From positions 248,001 to 312,000 of the forward strand of contig NZ_QMEY01000005.1 of assembly GCF_003315795.1 (NCBI RefSeq): DNA of 64,000 bases, given 5' to 3'. The stretch is from Spongiactinospora rosea. Its GTDB lineage: Bacteria; Actinomycetota; Actinomycetes; Streptosporangiales; Streptosporangiaceae. The position numbers and the translations under genes are program-made. This document shows, piece by piece, positions 1-7,840 of this stretch. The notes under the pieces are model-generated. The model was not told the origin of the DNA, made no database searches, and was given only the letters and a program-made list of their open reading frames with translations. The first letter of the stretch is position 1; each line of letters starts with the position of its first letter.

Positions 1-777
1 GAGGTATTCGCCGTCGCGCCGCTCGATGTCCTGGATCGTCGCGTCCAAGACCATGTTCTGGGTCTTGAGCTGGTAGGTGTCCAGGAAGTTGTTGTTGACC
101 GCGCGCAGGTGGCCGATGAAGTGCGTGCGCCAGGCGAACTTGATCGACTCCGGGCCGGCCAGGTGGATCAGGGCGGCCTTCTCCACCAGGTTGTCGGCGG
201 TCTCGAAGGCGGAGTTGCCCTTGCCGATGATCAGCACCCGCTGGTCGGTGAAGTCCTCGGGGTCGATGGAGACGTCCGTGTACGACTCGGCGGTCTCGAT
301 GCCCGGGATGGGCGGCAGGTACGACCGGCCGAAGCCGGTGGCCACCACCACGCGCCTGGCGCGGAAGACCCGGCCGCCCGAGGCGTGGACGGCGAAGCCT
401 CCGTCCTCGCGCTCGATCCGCTCCACCGGGCAGTCGTGGACGACCGGGAGCCGGTGGGCCTTGGCGAAGTCGATGAGGTAGCGGACGTAGTCGCCCGCGT
501 CGGGGAAGTAGCGTTCGGTGTAGCGGGTGAAGAGGAGTTCCGGGTCGTCGCTGAGCAGGGAGTTCCAGTCCATGCGCAGGGCCAGTTCCGGGTCGCTCCA
601 GCCGGTGTGCGGCTTGTTTATGGAGATCATCCGGCGGTGGCGGGGGTAGGTCCGGTAGAACGTGCCCGGGGTCGCGCCGGCCTCCAAGATGACGTATTCG
701 CGCCCTGCCTTCCCCAGGAAGTAGCCGAGTTGCAGCCCGGCCGGTCCCGCTCCGATCACCAGGTAGTCCACATCCAT
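1..777 (-). CDS. FOXRED2-like FAD-dependent oxidoreductase (partial, C-terminus off the left edge)
   Basis: Probable flavin-dependent oxidoreductase or monooxygenase. The 259 visible residues begin MDVDYLVIGAGPAGLQ, a GxGxxG dinucleotide-binding motif for FAD. A second motif, VLIIGKGNSAFETADN, near residue 180 resembles the second Rossmann motif of flavin monooxygenases. The stretches YPRHRRMISINK and RMDWNSLLSDDP, and later LRAVNNNFLDTYQLK, match from memory the eukaryotic ER protein FOXRED2 better than ordinary bacterial monooxygenases. The ATG has a GGGAG ribosome site just upstream. It is divergent from the LanC-like gene, 231 bp away, and probably belongs to the same cluster, perhaps oxidising its product. 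The substrate is unknown. No copy of the cluster operator is visible directly at its own start. Confidence 0.85.
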   Translation of the reverse strand, partial: MDVDYLVIGAGPAGLQLGYFLGKAGREYVILEAGATPGTFYRTYPRHRRMISINKPHTGWSDPELALRMDWNSLLSDDPELLFTRYTERYFPDAGDYVRYLIDFAKAHRLPVVHDCPVERIEREDGGFAVHASGGRVFRARRVVVATGFGRSYLPPIPGIETAESYTDVSIDPEDFTDQRVLIIGKGNSAFETADNLVEKAALIHLAGPESIKFAWRTHFIGHLRAVNNNFLDTYQLKTQNMVLDATIQDIERRDGEYL

Positions 778-949
778 GGGCGGTCTCCCGTTATAGACCC
801 ATATGACCGATCCTGTGCGCAGGTGTAATACGGGAGAGGAGACGCTCTGGATTCACCGGGATGATAACGATCCAGGGCATGGCGGAGTGACGCCCCGGCC
901 GGGTGTGCGCCGGGCGTAAGGTGGACGCGTACGCGGTTCTCCGTAGGCG

Positions 950-989
950 TTGACGTCAAACCATGTATTACCTACATTGTAAGTAGGTA
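950..989 (+). promoter_or_regulatory. Promoter with operator A over the -10, upstream of the LanC-like gene
   Basis: A -35-like TTGACG (950-955) and a -10-like TACATT (973-978) are 17 bp apart. The -10 lies inside an inverted repeat, TACCTAC-N7-GTAGGTA (969-989), with perfect 7-bp arms. A protein bound here would block RNA polymerase, so repression is the simplest reading. The same ACCYAC-N7-GTAGG layout recurs at 2423-2442 and in weaker form at 4486-4503. The gene starts at 1009 with GGAGG at 1000-1004. Confidence 0.65.
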
Positions 990-1008
990 TTCGGCGGCGG
1001 GAGGGGAC

Positions 1009-2370
1009 ATGACTGCGGACGGGCCGACGTGGCCGCGCGGGAGCACCCCGCTCGAGGCCGCCGTGCTCGCCGGGCGATGGATCCGCTCCGCGGCGGTGGA
1101 GGAGCCCTCCCGCCACGCCGCCGAGCAGCGGGTGCTCTCCTGGCGGGCCAACCCCGACCCGGGCGGCCGGTCCGCCGCGGCGGGCCCCTCGCACTCGCTG
1201 TACGCCGGGGCGGCCGGCATCGTGCTCTTCCTCCTGGAGCTGGCGGCGGCCACGGGCGATGAGTCCTACCTCGACGACGCCCGGGCGGGCGCCAGGGGCT
1301 TGGCGGCGCTCGCCACCGAGCGCGCCGCCGCCTCCGGCCACGACCTGACCCTCTACCACGGCCTGGCGGGCATCGCCTTCGCCTTGGCCGAGGCCGGCTG
1401 GGTGACGGGCGACGAGTCGTTCGAGGACGCCGCGCGGGCGGCGGCCGACCGCATCGTGGCCGGGGCCCGCTCCTTCCGCGGCGGCCTCGGCTGGACCGGC
1501 GATCCCGCCCAGAGCGGCGACGGCGGCATCGTGCTCGCCCTGCTGCACGCGTCGGGCATCCACGGCGTGCCCCGGTACGAAGAGGTCGCCGTGGAGGCGG
1601 CCGCCCGGATCGCCGACCTGGTCGTGCCCGGCCACCGGTTCGGCGAGGAGGGCTGCGCGGGGCTCCCGGCCGACGCGGTCACCCCCGGCTTCCTGTCCGG
1701 CACCGCGGGCACCGCCTTTCTGATGGCCCGCATGTACGGCGTGACCGGGCAGGCCAAGTTCCTCCAGGCGGCCCGCAGGGGCGCGGAGTTCGTCCGCGCG
1801 GTGAGCACCGTGTCGGGGCGCTTCGCACTCGTGCCGCACCACGTCCCGCACGGGCGCACCTTGCACTACCTGGGCTTCTGCTCGGGCTCGGCGGGCGTGG
1901 CGCGGATGTTCTACGAGCTGTACCGCGTCACCGGCGACCAGGGCGACCTCGACTGGGTCGAACGGCTGGCCGGGGGCATCGTGCAGAGCGGCGCGCCCTA
2001 CCGTCAGTCGCCCGGCTATTGGAACGTCACCTGCCAGTGCTGCGGCGCGGCGGGGCTGCTGGAGCTGTTCGCCGGGCTGTGGACCGCGACCGGGCGCGAA
2101 CCGTACCTCGCGTTCGCCCGCGACGTGGCCGAGCACCTGATCGACGCGGCCACCGGCCACGACGGCGTCGGCTACCGCTGGTACCAGGCGTACCGGCGGC
2201 TGCGGCCCTGGGAGGTCACCGCCGACACCGGCTACATGGTCGGCGCGGCGGGGATCGGCTCGGCGCTGCTCCACCTGCACGCCGCCGGTTCCACGGGCGA
2301 GACGCCGCGGCTGGTGCTGCTGCCGGACAACCCGTTCCCGGCCATCGCGCTGCCCGCCACCCGCGCCTGA
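1009..2370 (+). CDS. LanC-like (lanthionine synthetase C-family) protein
   Basis: A 453-residue alpha/alpha-barrel protein with repeated LanC-type glycine motifs: SLYAGAAGI, LYHGLAGIAFAL, PGFLSGTAGTAFL, GFCSGSAGVARMF and CQCCGAAGLLELF. Zinc-site positions can be assigned: Cys291 in FCSGSAG, and Cys344-Cys345 where NisC-type cyclases have Cys-His-Gly. A three-Cys site is known from ProcM-type enzymes. LanC cyclases add Cys thiols to dehydroamino acids to form (methyl)lanthionine. No dehydratase, precursor peptide or protease is visible nearby, so it may instead be a LanCL-like enzyme acting on another thiol or electrophile. It sits with oxidoreductase, glycosidase-like and sulfotransferase genes. 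A strong ribosome site (GGAGG, 4 nt spacing) fixes the start. Confidence 0.88.
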   Translation: MTADGPTWPRGSTPLEAAVLAGRWIRSAAVEEPSRHAAEQRVLSWRANPDPGGRSAAAGPSHSLYAGAAGIVLFLLELAAATGDESYLDDARAGARGLAALATERAAASGHDLTLYHGLAGIAFALAEAGWVTGDESFEDAARAAADRIVAGARSFRGGLGWTGDPAQSGDGGIVLALLHASGIHGVPRYEEVAVEAAARIADLVVPGHRFGEEGCAGLPADAVTPGFLSGTAGTAFLMARMYGVTGQAKFLQAARRGAEFVRAVSTVSGRFALVPHHVPHGRTLHYLGFCSGSAGVARMFYELYRVTGDQGDLDWVERLAGGIVQSGAPYRQSPGYWNVTCQCCGAAGLLELFAGLWTATGREPYLAFARDVAEHLIDAATGHDGVGYRWYQAYRRLRPWEVTADTGYMVGAAGIGSALLHLHAAGSTGETPRLVLLPDNPFPAIALPATRA

Positions 2371-2422
2371 GCCGCGCGCTTCGGCGGGGGCGTCCTGACA
2401 CGGCGGGTCAATTTCCGATCCA

Positions 2423-2442
2423 ACCCACTTTTAAAGTAGGGT
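2423..2442. promoter_or_regulatory. Operator B upstream of the propeller glycosidase-like gene
   Basis: The sequence ACCCAC-TTTTAAA-GTAGGG reproduces operator A with the same 7-nt spacer. One arm position differs (C for T), and the second arm reads GTAGGGT. It lies 32 bp before the start at 2474. No convincing -35/-10 pair was identified around it. Confidence 0.55.
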
Positions 2443-2473
2443 ATGTGGCCCAAGGCCGGTCGACGCCGAGACC

Positions 2474-3439
2474 ATGATTGGTGCATCCCGCATGAGCGAA
2501 CACCTGGCCCCGTCTATCGTCGGGGCCGTGTTGATCGGAGAGAACGACCCGAGGGTCCTCGCCATGGTTCCGGATCCGCGCCGCTCGGTCGCGGCGATCG
2601 AGCCCGAGCGGCCAGAGCCCGGATACTGGGCCGGGGCCGCCAGCGCGGTCGCGAGCGACGGCCTGATCCACCTGGCCTACCGGCTGCGCCGGCCCGTCGG
2701 CCACGGGCGCGGCCACGCCGTGGCCATCGCCAGGTCGCGAGACGGCGTGCGTTTCGAGACCCTGCTCACCATCCCCAGCGAGGAGATGGACGCCGAGTCC
2801 CTGGAACGGCCCGCGCTGGTCCGCCTGCCCGGCGGCGGCTGGCGGATCTACCTGAGCTGCGCCACGCACGGCACCAAGCACTGGCGCGTGGAGATGCTGG
2901 AGGCCGCCGACCCGGCGGGCTTCGACCCGCGCACCCGCCGCGTCGTGCTGCCCGGCGACGCCAAGACCGGCGTGAAGGACCCGGTGATCGTACGGCGGGG
3001 CGGCGTCTGGCACCTGTGGGCCTCCTGCCACCCGCTCACCGACCCGCACGAGACCGACCGCATGGTCACCGACTACGCCACCAGCGCGGACGGGCTGGAG
3101 TGGACCTGGCACGGCACCGCCCTGACCGGCGTCCGCGGCGAGTGGGACGCGCGCGGCGCGCGGGTCACCGCGGTCACCTTCGCGGACGACGCCCTGATCG
3201 CGGCCTACGACGGCCGGGCCACCGCCGCGGAGAACTACGAGGAGCGCACCGGCCTGGCCGTCGGCACCGACCCGGCCGCGCTCGTCCCGCTGGAGTCCGG
3301 CCCGGCCGCCGTCTCCCCGCACGGCGCGGGCGGCCTGCGCTACCTCGACGTCGTCGACCTGCCCGACGGGCACCGGCGGCTGTACTACGAGTACGCGCGC
3401 GCGGACGGGGCGCACGAGTTGCGCACCGAACTGCACTGA
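2474..3439 (+). CDS. Five-bladed beta-propeller glycosidase-like protein (GH43/GH62/GH130-type fold)
   Basis: A 321-residue protein without a signal peptide. It has repeated blade signatures of five-bladed-propeller glycosidases: [50 protein letters not shown] and [13 protein letters not shown]. The conserved Asp in VKDPVIV and an acidic residue near ESLERPALV resemble the catalytic or substrate-contacting positions of GH43/GH130-like folds, but I cannot assign a family. It is cytoplasmic by sequence, so it may process or bind a phosphorylated or conjugated sugar. An alternative start lies at 2492 (MSEHL); neither start has a strong ribosome site. It runs towards the convergent sulfotransferase gene, 31 bp away. 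Confidence 0.75.
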   Translation: MIGASRMSEHLAPSIVGAVLIGENDPRVLAMVPDPRRSVAAIEPERPEPGYWAGAASAVASDGLIHLAYRLRRPVGHGRGHAVAIARSRDGVRFETLLTIPSEEMDAESLERPALVRLPGGGWRIYLSCATHGTKHWRVEMLEAADPAGFDPRTRRVVLPGDAKTGVKDPVIVRRGGVWHLWASCHPLTDPHETDRMVTDYATSADGLEWTWHGTALTGVRGEWDARGARVTAVTFADDALIAAYDGRATAAENYEERTGLAVGTDPAALVPLESGPAAVSPHGAGGLRYLDVVDLPDGHRRLYYEYARADGAHELRTELH

Positions 3440-3470
3440 AGGCCGCCGAGCCCGCCGGGGCGCCCGCCGC

Positions 3471-4457
3471 TCAGCCGGGTTCCGCGTCGCGCGGCCGGCC
3501 GTTGCGGGCCTGACGCTGGCCCTGCGGCCGTACGCCCACCAGCCCGCCGGACCGCTCGCGCGGCCGCAGCCAGTCCCCGAAGTCCTCGCCGGTGACCTGC
3601 TGGAGGAGTTCGATGTCCGCGGCGAAGAACGGGATCAGCGCGCGGCGCTGATCCCAGGTGAGCGGGCGGCGGGCGCGCGCCCGCTGCTGGAGCCGCCCCT
3701 CCAGCGACTCGGCCAGCCTTCCGCCGAGCTGCCCGGGCAGCGCCGACCACGCGCGCAGCGACCCCGACAGCAGCCGGTGGGACAAGGTGGCCTCGGGGTG
3801 GGCGGTGACGTTCTCGCGGGGCACCTCGGCGATGATCCCCGGCTCCACGCCCAGGAAGGCGCAGATCCGGTCGAGGGTGGCGGCGGGGGTGTCCACCAGG
3901 TCGCGGTAGCGGAACACGTGGACCTGCTCGCGGGGGAACAGCGTGTACAGGTCGCGCAGCTGCTCGCCGTACTTGCCCAGGGAGAGGTAGTGCCAGAACG
4001 GGGCCCAGCCCGCGGCGATCCGCTGCGGCTCCCTGGCGCAGGCGCGCACCACGTCGCCCAGCGGTTCGAGGCCCGCCGACCACAGGTGGGTCCAGTTGGA
4101 GTGGGCCCGCTCCACCGGGTCGCGCAGCACCACGATCAGCCGGGCGTGCGGGATCGCGGCGTGGATACGGCGCTGGGCCTCGCGGTCGTAGAGGTAGAAC
4201 GGCGTGGACTCGCCGGTCAGCGCGCCCGGCGGGGCGCCCTCGAACAGGGCCAGGTAGTCCTGACTTCGCCAGACGTGCTCGCGGTAGGTGCGGGCGTCGC
4301 CGGGGCCGCCCCGGCTCGGGGGCGGGCCGTCGGTGAGGAAGTACTTCGGTTCCTTGACCGCGGACATGTGCAGCGACGGGTGCCTCGCCAGAGCGGAGTG
4401 CAGCGCCGTCGTGCCGGCCTTGGGGGCGCCGGCGATGAGGAAATCGGGCAGAGGCAT
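3471..4457 (-). CDS. PAPS-dependent sulfotransferase
   Basis: A 328-residue cytosolic sulfotransferase of the heparan-sulfate/NodH-like type. The N-terminal 5'-phosphosulfate loop GAPKAGTTALH (residues 10-20; Lys13) and the 3'-phosphate motif RDPVERAHSNW (residues 112-122; Arg112 and Ser120) are intact. Together they bind PAPS. The middle part carries the aromatic/basic region usual for the fold. The acceptor is unknown; the neighbouring propeller and LanC-like proteins suggest a sugar- or peptide-containing small molecule. Its start at 4457 is 29 bp from operator C. The C-terminal ~30 residues are Gly/Arg/Gln-rich and probably disordered. Confidence 0.88.
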   Translation of the reverse strand: MPLPDFLIAGAPKAGTTALHSALARHPSLHMSAVKEPKYFLTDGPPPSRGGPGDARTYREHVWRSQDYLALFEGAPPGALTGESTPFYLYDREAQRRIHAAIPHARLIVVLRDPVERAHSNWTHLWSAGLEPLGDVVRACAREPQRIAAGWAPFWHYLSLGKYGEQLRDLYTLFPREQVHVFRYRDLVDTPAATLDRICAFLGVEPGIIAEVPRENVTAHPEATLSHRLLSGSLRAWSALPGQLGGRLAESLEGRLQQRARARRPLTWDQRRALIPFFAADIELLQQVTGEDFGDWLRPRERSGGLVGVRPQGQRQARNGRPRDAEPG

Positions 4458-4485
4458 CGGCCGTCCTTGCAGGATAACCCGTAAA

Positions 4486-4503
4486 ACCTACTTAATAAGG
4501 AGC
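4486..4503. promoter_or_regulatory. Operator C between the sulfotransferase and LAL regulator
   Basis: ACCTAC-TTAATAA-GGAGC keeps the left arm and 7-nt spacer of operators A and B, with a degenerate right arm. It lies in the divergent promoter region, 29 bp from the sulfotransferase start and about 110 bp from the regulator start. A weak promoter towards the regulator is possible (TTGCAG 4467-4472, then TACTTA at 4489-4494). Confidence 0.45.
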
Positions 4504-4611
4504 AAATATACCCGCTCGCCACCGCTGAGCAATGGGCTGACGAAAACCCCTAAGACGCGCGATGATGAAGCGTCGGCCGCGGTACACGCGCCCACGGAAA
4601 GGACGCCCCCC

Positions 4612-7467
4612 ATGCAGCCTCGCGTCGGTGCCGCCCTGGTCGGGCGGGATGACGCGCTGCGCACCCTGGCGCGCGTCGTGGAGGAGACGTCCGAAGGCGG
4701 GTTCCGCTTCGTGGCGGTGGTGGGCGACCCCGGCGTGGGCAAGAGCCGCCTGCTCGGCGTGCTCGCCGACCTCGCCAGGCGGCGCGGCCTCGCCACCCTC
4801 GCCGGGCGGGCCTCGGAGTTCGAGCAGGAGTACCCGCTCAGCGCGCTCATCGACGCCCTGGACGACCACCTGGAGCCCCTGGCCGCCACGCTGGCCGAGC
4901 GGCTGCCCGCCACCCAGCTGGACCTCCTGGCGGCCGCGCTGCCGGCGTTCGCCGACGCCGTGCCCGGCGGCCGCGGGCAGCGGATGGCCGACGACCTGAG
5001 CGGCCTCGGGCGCTACCGGCTCTACCGCGCGGTCCGGCTGCTGCTGGAGGAGCTGGCCGGGCCCGAGGGCCTGGCCCTGATCCTGGACGACGTGCACTGG
5101 GCCGACGCCACCACCGTCGAGCTGCTGGACCACCTGGTGCGCCACCCGCCGCGCGGCGGCGTGCTGCTGGCCGTGGCGTTCCGGCCCGCGCAGGCGGCGC
5201 CCCGGCTGGCCGCGGTCGCCGGGCAGGGCGAGCGCGTCGACATCGGCCCGCTGTCGCGGGAGCAGACCGACGAACTGCTCGGGCCCGAGATGAGCCTGCC
5301 GGCGCGCAGGCGGCTCTACGAGGCCAGCGGGGGCAACCCGTTCTACCTGGACACGCTGGCCCGGCTGAGCGGCGGCCCGGCCGCGGTCGAGGACGGCAAG
5401 GCAGAGCTGCCGCTCGCCGCGGGCGCCGTCCTGGACGTCGAGCTGAGCGGGCTGGCCCCGGCCGCGCTGCGGGTCGCCCAGGCCGCCGCGGTGACCGCGG
5501 ACGAGTTCGAGCCCGCCCTGGTGGCGGTGGCCGCGGAGATGCCCGAGCCGGACGTCCTGCGGGCGCTCAACGAGATGGTCGCCCGCGACGTGGCCCGCCC
5601 CGCCGACGCGGCCGGGTTCCGCTTCCGCCACCCGCTGGTGCGCAGCGCCGCCTACGCCTCGGCCGCCCCCGGCTGGCGCTACGCCGCCCACGCGCGGCTG
5701 GCCGACCACCTCGCCGCCCTGGGCGCGCCCGCCGTCGCCAGGGCCCACCACGTACAGCGCTCGGGCACGTTCGGCGACCGGCGGGCGGTGGACACCCTCG
5801 TGGAGGCGGCCCGCACGGTGGCGGCCCGTGCCCCGCTGACGGCCGCGCACTGGTTACAGGCCGCGCTGCGGCTGCTGCCCGAGACCCCCGAACGGCTGGA
5901 GCTGCTACTCGAACTGGCCCACGTGCAGAGCGTCAGCGGGCGCCTGGCCGAGGGCCGCGACACCGCCCGCGAACTGCTCCGGCTGCTCCCGGCCGACGAC
6001 TACGCCAGAAGGGCCCGCGCGGCCCGCCTGTGCGCGCTGATGGAACGCCAGCTCGACCGGCCGCACGAGGCGCGCGCGCTGCTGCTGGACGAGCTGCGCC
6101 AGATGCCCAACCCGCAGGCGGCCGAGGCCGTGCCGCTGCGGATGCGCCTGGTGGCCGAGAGCCTGATGCGGGTCGACTTCCGCGCCGCCCAGGCGGTACT
6201 GGACCTGATGCCCGACGCCGCCGACGAGTGGGAGCCCGGCCTGGCCACCGGCGTGGCCGCGATGCGGCCGATGCCCGCGTACGCGGCCGGGCGCATCGCC
6301 GAGGCCGTCAAGTACATCGAGATCGCCGAGAGCCGGCTGGAGATCGCCCCCGACGAGCACCTGGCCGAATGGCTCGACGCCGTCGCCTGGCTGTGCTGGA
6401 CGCAGTGGAGCATGGGCCGCTACGCCGGGGCGCTGCGCCACTTCGACCGCGCCGCCGCCATCGCCCGCGCCACCGGGCAGGCGTACATCCTGACCAACCT
6501 GCTCGCCGGGCAGGCCAGGACCCTCGCCATGGTGGGCCGCCTGGCCGAGGCGCGCACGACCGCCGAGGAGTCGGTCGAGGACGCCCGCCTGCTCGGCTCG
6601 GGGCAGCAGCTCGTCTTCGCGCTCACCCAGCAGTGCCTGGCGGCGTCCTGGTCGGGCGAGGACGATGAGGCGCTGCGCGCGGCCGACGAGGCGATGAGCG
6701 CCGGGGTCGGCGGCGGCGAGGTGTGGGGGGCGATGGCCGCGCACGCCAGGGGCCTGGCCCTGATCAACGCGGGCCGGGTCGAGGAGGGGGCCGCGGTCAC
6801 GCTGGACGCGTGCGACCGGTTCAGGTCCCCGCGCCTGGACCGCGGCACGCTCCTTTGGTGCTGTGAGACCCTGGCGCAGGCGATGGCCGGGGACGGCAGG
6901 GCCGATGAGGCCGCGGTGTGGGCCGAGCGGGCGGCCAACCTGGCGCGGCCGGAGCTGCCCACGTTCGCGGGGCTGGCCAGGCTGGCCCAGGCGCACGCCG
7001 TGCGCCCGGGCGACCCCGCGGCGGCGGCCGTGCTCGCCGATGAGGCCGCCGCGCTGCTCGGCACCGAACGCCGGATCGACGCGGGCCGCGCGCTGCTCGT
7101 CGCGGGCATGGCGCACGGCGAGGCGGGCGAGCGCAAGTCCGCCCTCGCACGGCTGCGTTCGGCCGCCGAGGTCTTCGCCGACTGCGGCGCGCGCAACCTG
7201 CACGCCCAGGCGCTCCGCGAACAACGCCGGCACGGCGTCCGGGTGGGCGCCGCCGCGCGGCCCTCCGGGCGCAACACCGACCTCGGGCTGTCGCCGCGCG
7301 AGATGGAGATCGCCGAACTCGTCGCCCAGGGGCAGACCAACCAGCAGATCGCCGAGAAGCTCTACCTCAGTGTCCGCACGGTCGAGACGCATCTGTCGCG
7401 GGTGTTCACCAAGCTGGGCGTGAGCTCCAGGGTCGGCGTGGTGACCGTGCTCAACCGGCGGGCATGA
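4612..7467 (+). CDS. LAL-type LuxR-family transcriptional regulator with an in-frame TTA codon
   Basis: A 951-residue regulator. The N-terminal AAA/STAND ATPase module has Walker A GDPGVGKS (residues 38-45) and Walker B LALILDDVHWAD (154-165). A long helical, TPR-like sensor middle follows, then a C-terminal LuxR helix-turn-helix (about 885-951) with LSPREMEIAELVAQG and SVRTVETHLSRVF. Large ATP-binding LuxR proteins usually activate secondary-metabolite or sugar-use genes. The ATG at 4612 follows GGAAAGGA; an in-frame extension to 4288 lacks support because it overlaps the divergent sulfotransferase gene. Leu415 is encoded by TTA (5854-5856). In streptomycetes TTA codons tie translation to the bldA tRNA, so this cluster may be under developmental control. 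It is the likely pathway-specific regulator of 1-4.5 kb. Confidence 0.9.
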   Translation: MQPRVGAALVGRDDALRTLARVVEETSEGGFRFVAVVGDPGVGKSRLLGVLADLARRRGLATLAGRASEFEQEYPLSALIDALDDHLEPLAATLAERLPATQLDLLAAALPAFADAVPGGRGQRMADDLSGLGRYRLYRAVRLLLEELAGPEGLALILDDVHWADATTVELLDHLVRHPPRGGVLLAVAFRPAQAAPRLAAVAGQGERVDIGPLSREQTDELLGPEMSLPARRRLYEASGGNPFYLDTLARLSGGPAAVEDGKAELPLAAGAVLDVELSGLAPAALRVAQAAAVTADEFEPALVAVAAEMPEPDVLRALNEMVARDVARPADAAGFRFRHPLVRSAAYASAAPGWRYAAHARLADHLAALGAPAVARAHHVQRSGTFGDRRAVDTLVEAARTVAARAPLTAAHWLQAALRLLPETPERLELLLELAHVQSVSGRLAEGRDTARELLRLLPADDYARRARAARLCALMERQLDRPHEARALLLDELRQMPNPQAAEAVPLRMRLVAESLMRVDFRAAQAVLDLMPDAADEWEPGLATGVAAMRPMPAYAAGRIAEAVKYIEIAESRLEIAPDEHLAEWLDAVAWLCWTQWSMGRYAGALRHFDRAAAIARATGQAYILTNLLAGQARTLAMVGRLAEARTTAEESVEDARLLGSGQQLVFALTQQCLAASWSGEDDEALRAADEAMSAGVGGGEVWGAMAAHARGLALINAGRVEEGAAVTLDACDRFRSPRLDRGTLLWCCETLAQAMAGDGRADEAAVWAERAANLARPELPTFAGLARLAQAHAVRPGDPAAAAVLADEAAALLGTERRIDAGRALLVAGMAHGEAGERKSALARLRSAAEVFADCGARNLHAQALREQRRHGVRVGAAARPSGRNTDLGLSPREMEIAELVAQGQTNQQIAEKLYLSVRTVETHLSRVFTKLGVSSRVGVVTVLNRRA

Positions 7468-7840
7468 CCCCGGGCGCTCCTGTCGATGGGCGCGGCGGAG
7501 CCGCCGCCGGAGCCGCGCGGCCGGGCGGAAGCCGTACGCCCAGGCCACGCGGCCTTTTCGCCGGCTTCTTACGGGGGGTGACGGCCGCAGCCAAATGAAC
7601 GTAACTCGCGTTTCGGACCCGCGCCAGACCCAAACTTAAGATTCCTCTCCCCAACCGGACACTTCCTGGAAGAACTCCAGCAAACCGGACAAATACCAAC
7701 ACGGTGGACGTTCCGCGGAATGTGGAGAACCTGGAGTCCTACATTGCGGAAAGTCCGCCAAGGGGGTGTGGAAAACCACAGGTGAAGCTGGAGATGTACC
7801 CCATACCGTGGCTCGGGGGCCCGATCTAGCGTTGCCGTTC
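7468..7840. other. Intergenic region without a recognisable gene
   Basis: 373 bp between the LAL regulator and the M28 peptidase. Reading frames here have no conserved features. AT-richer stretches around 7600-7760 may hold the peptidase promoter, but I could not define -35 and -10 boxes. An upstream in-frame start for the peptidase exists at 7766. Confidence 0.4.

Noticed and set aside
803..919. 38-codon ORF (MTDPVRRCNTGEET...) between the FAD oxidoreductase and LanC-like genes as a lanthipeptide precursor
   Set aside because: One Cys only, no ribosome site, no leader or GG/GA cleavage pattern; it overlaps the promoter region of the oxidoreductase.
4288..4611. N-terminal extension of the LAL regulator
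   Set aside because: It overlaps the divergent sulfotransferase gene and its operator, and lacks conserved sequence; ATG 4612 has a ribosome site and begins the domain properly.
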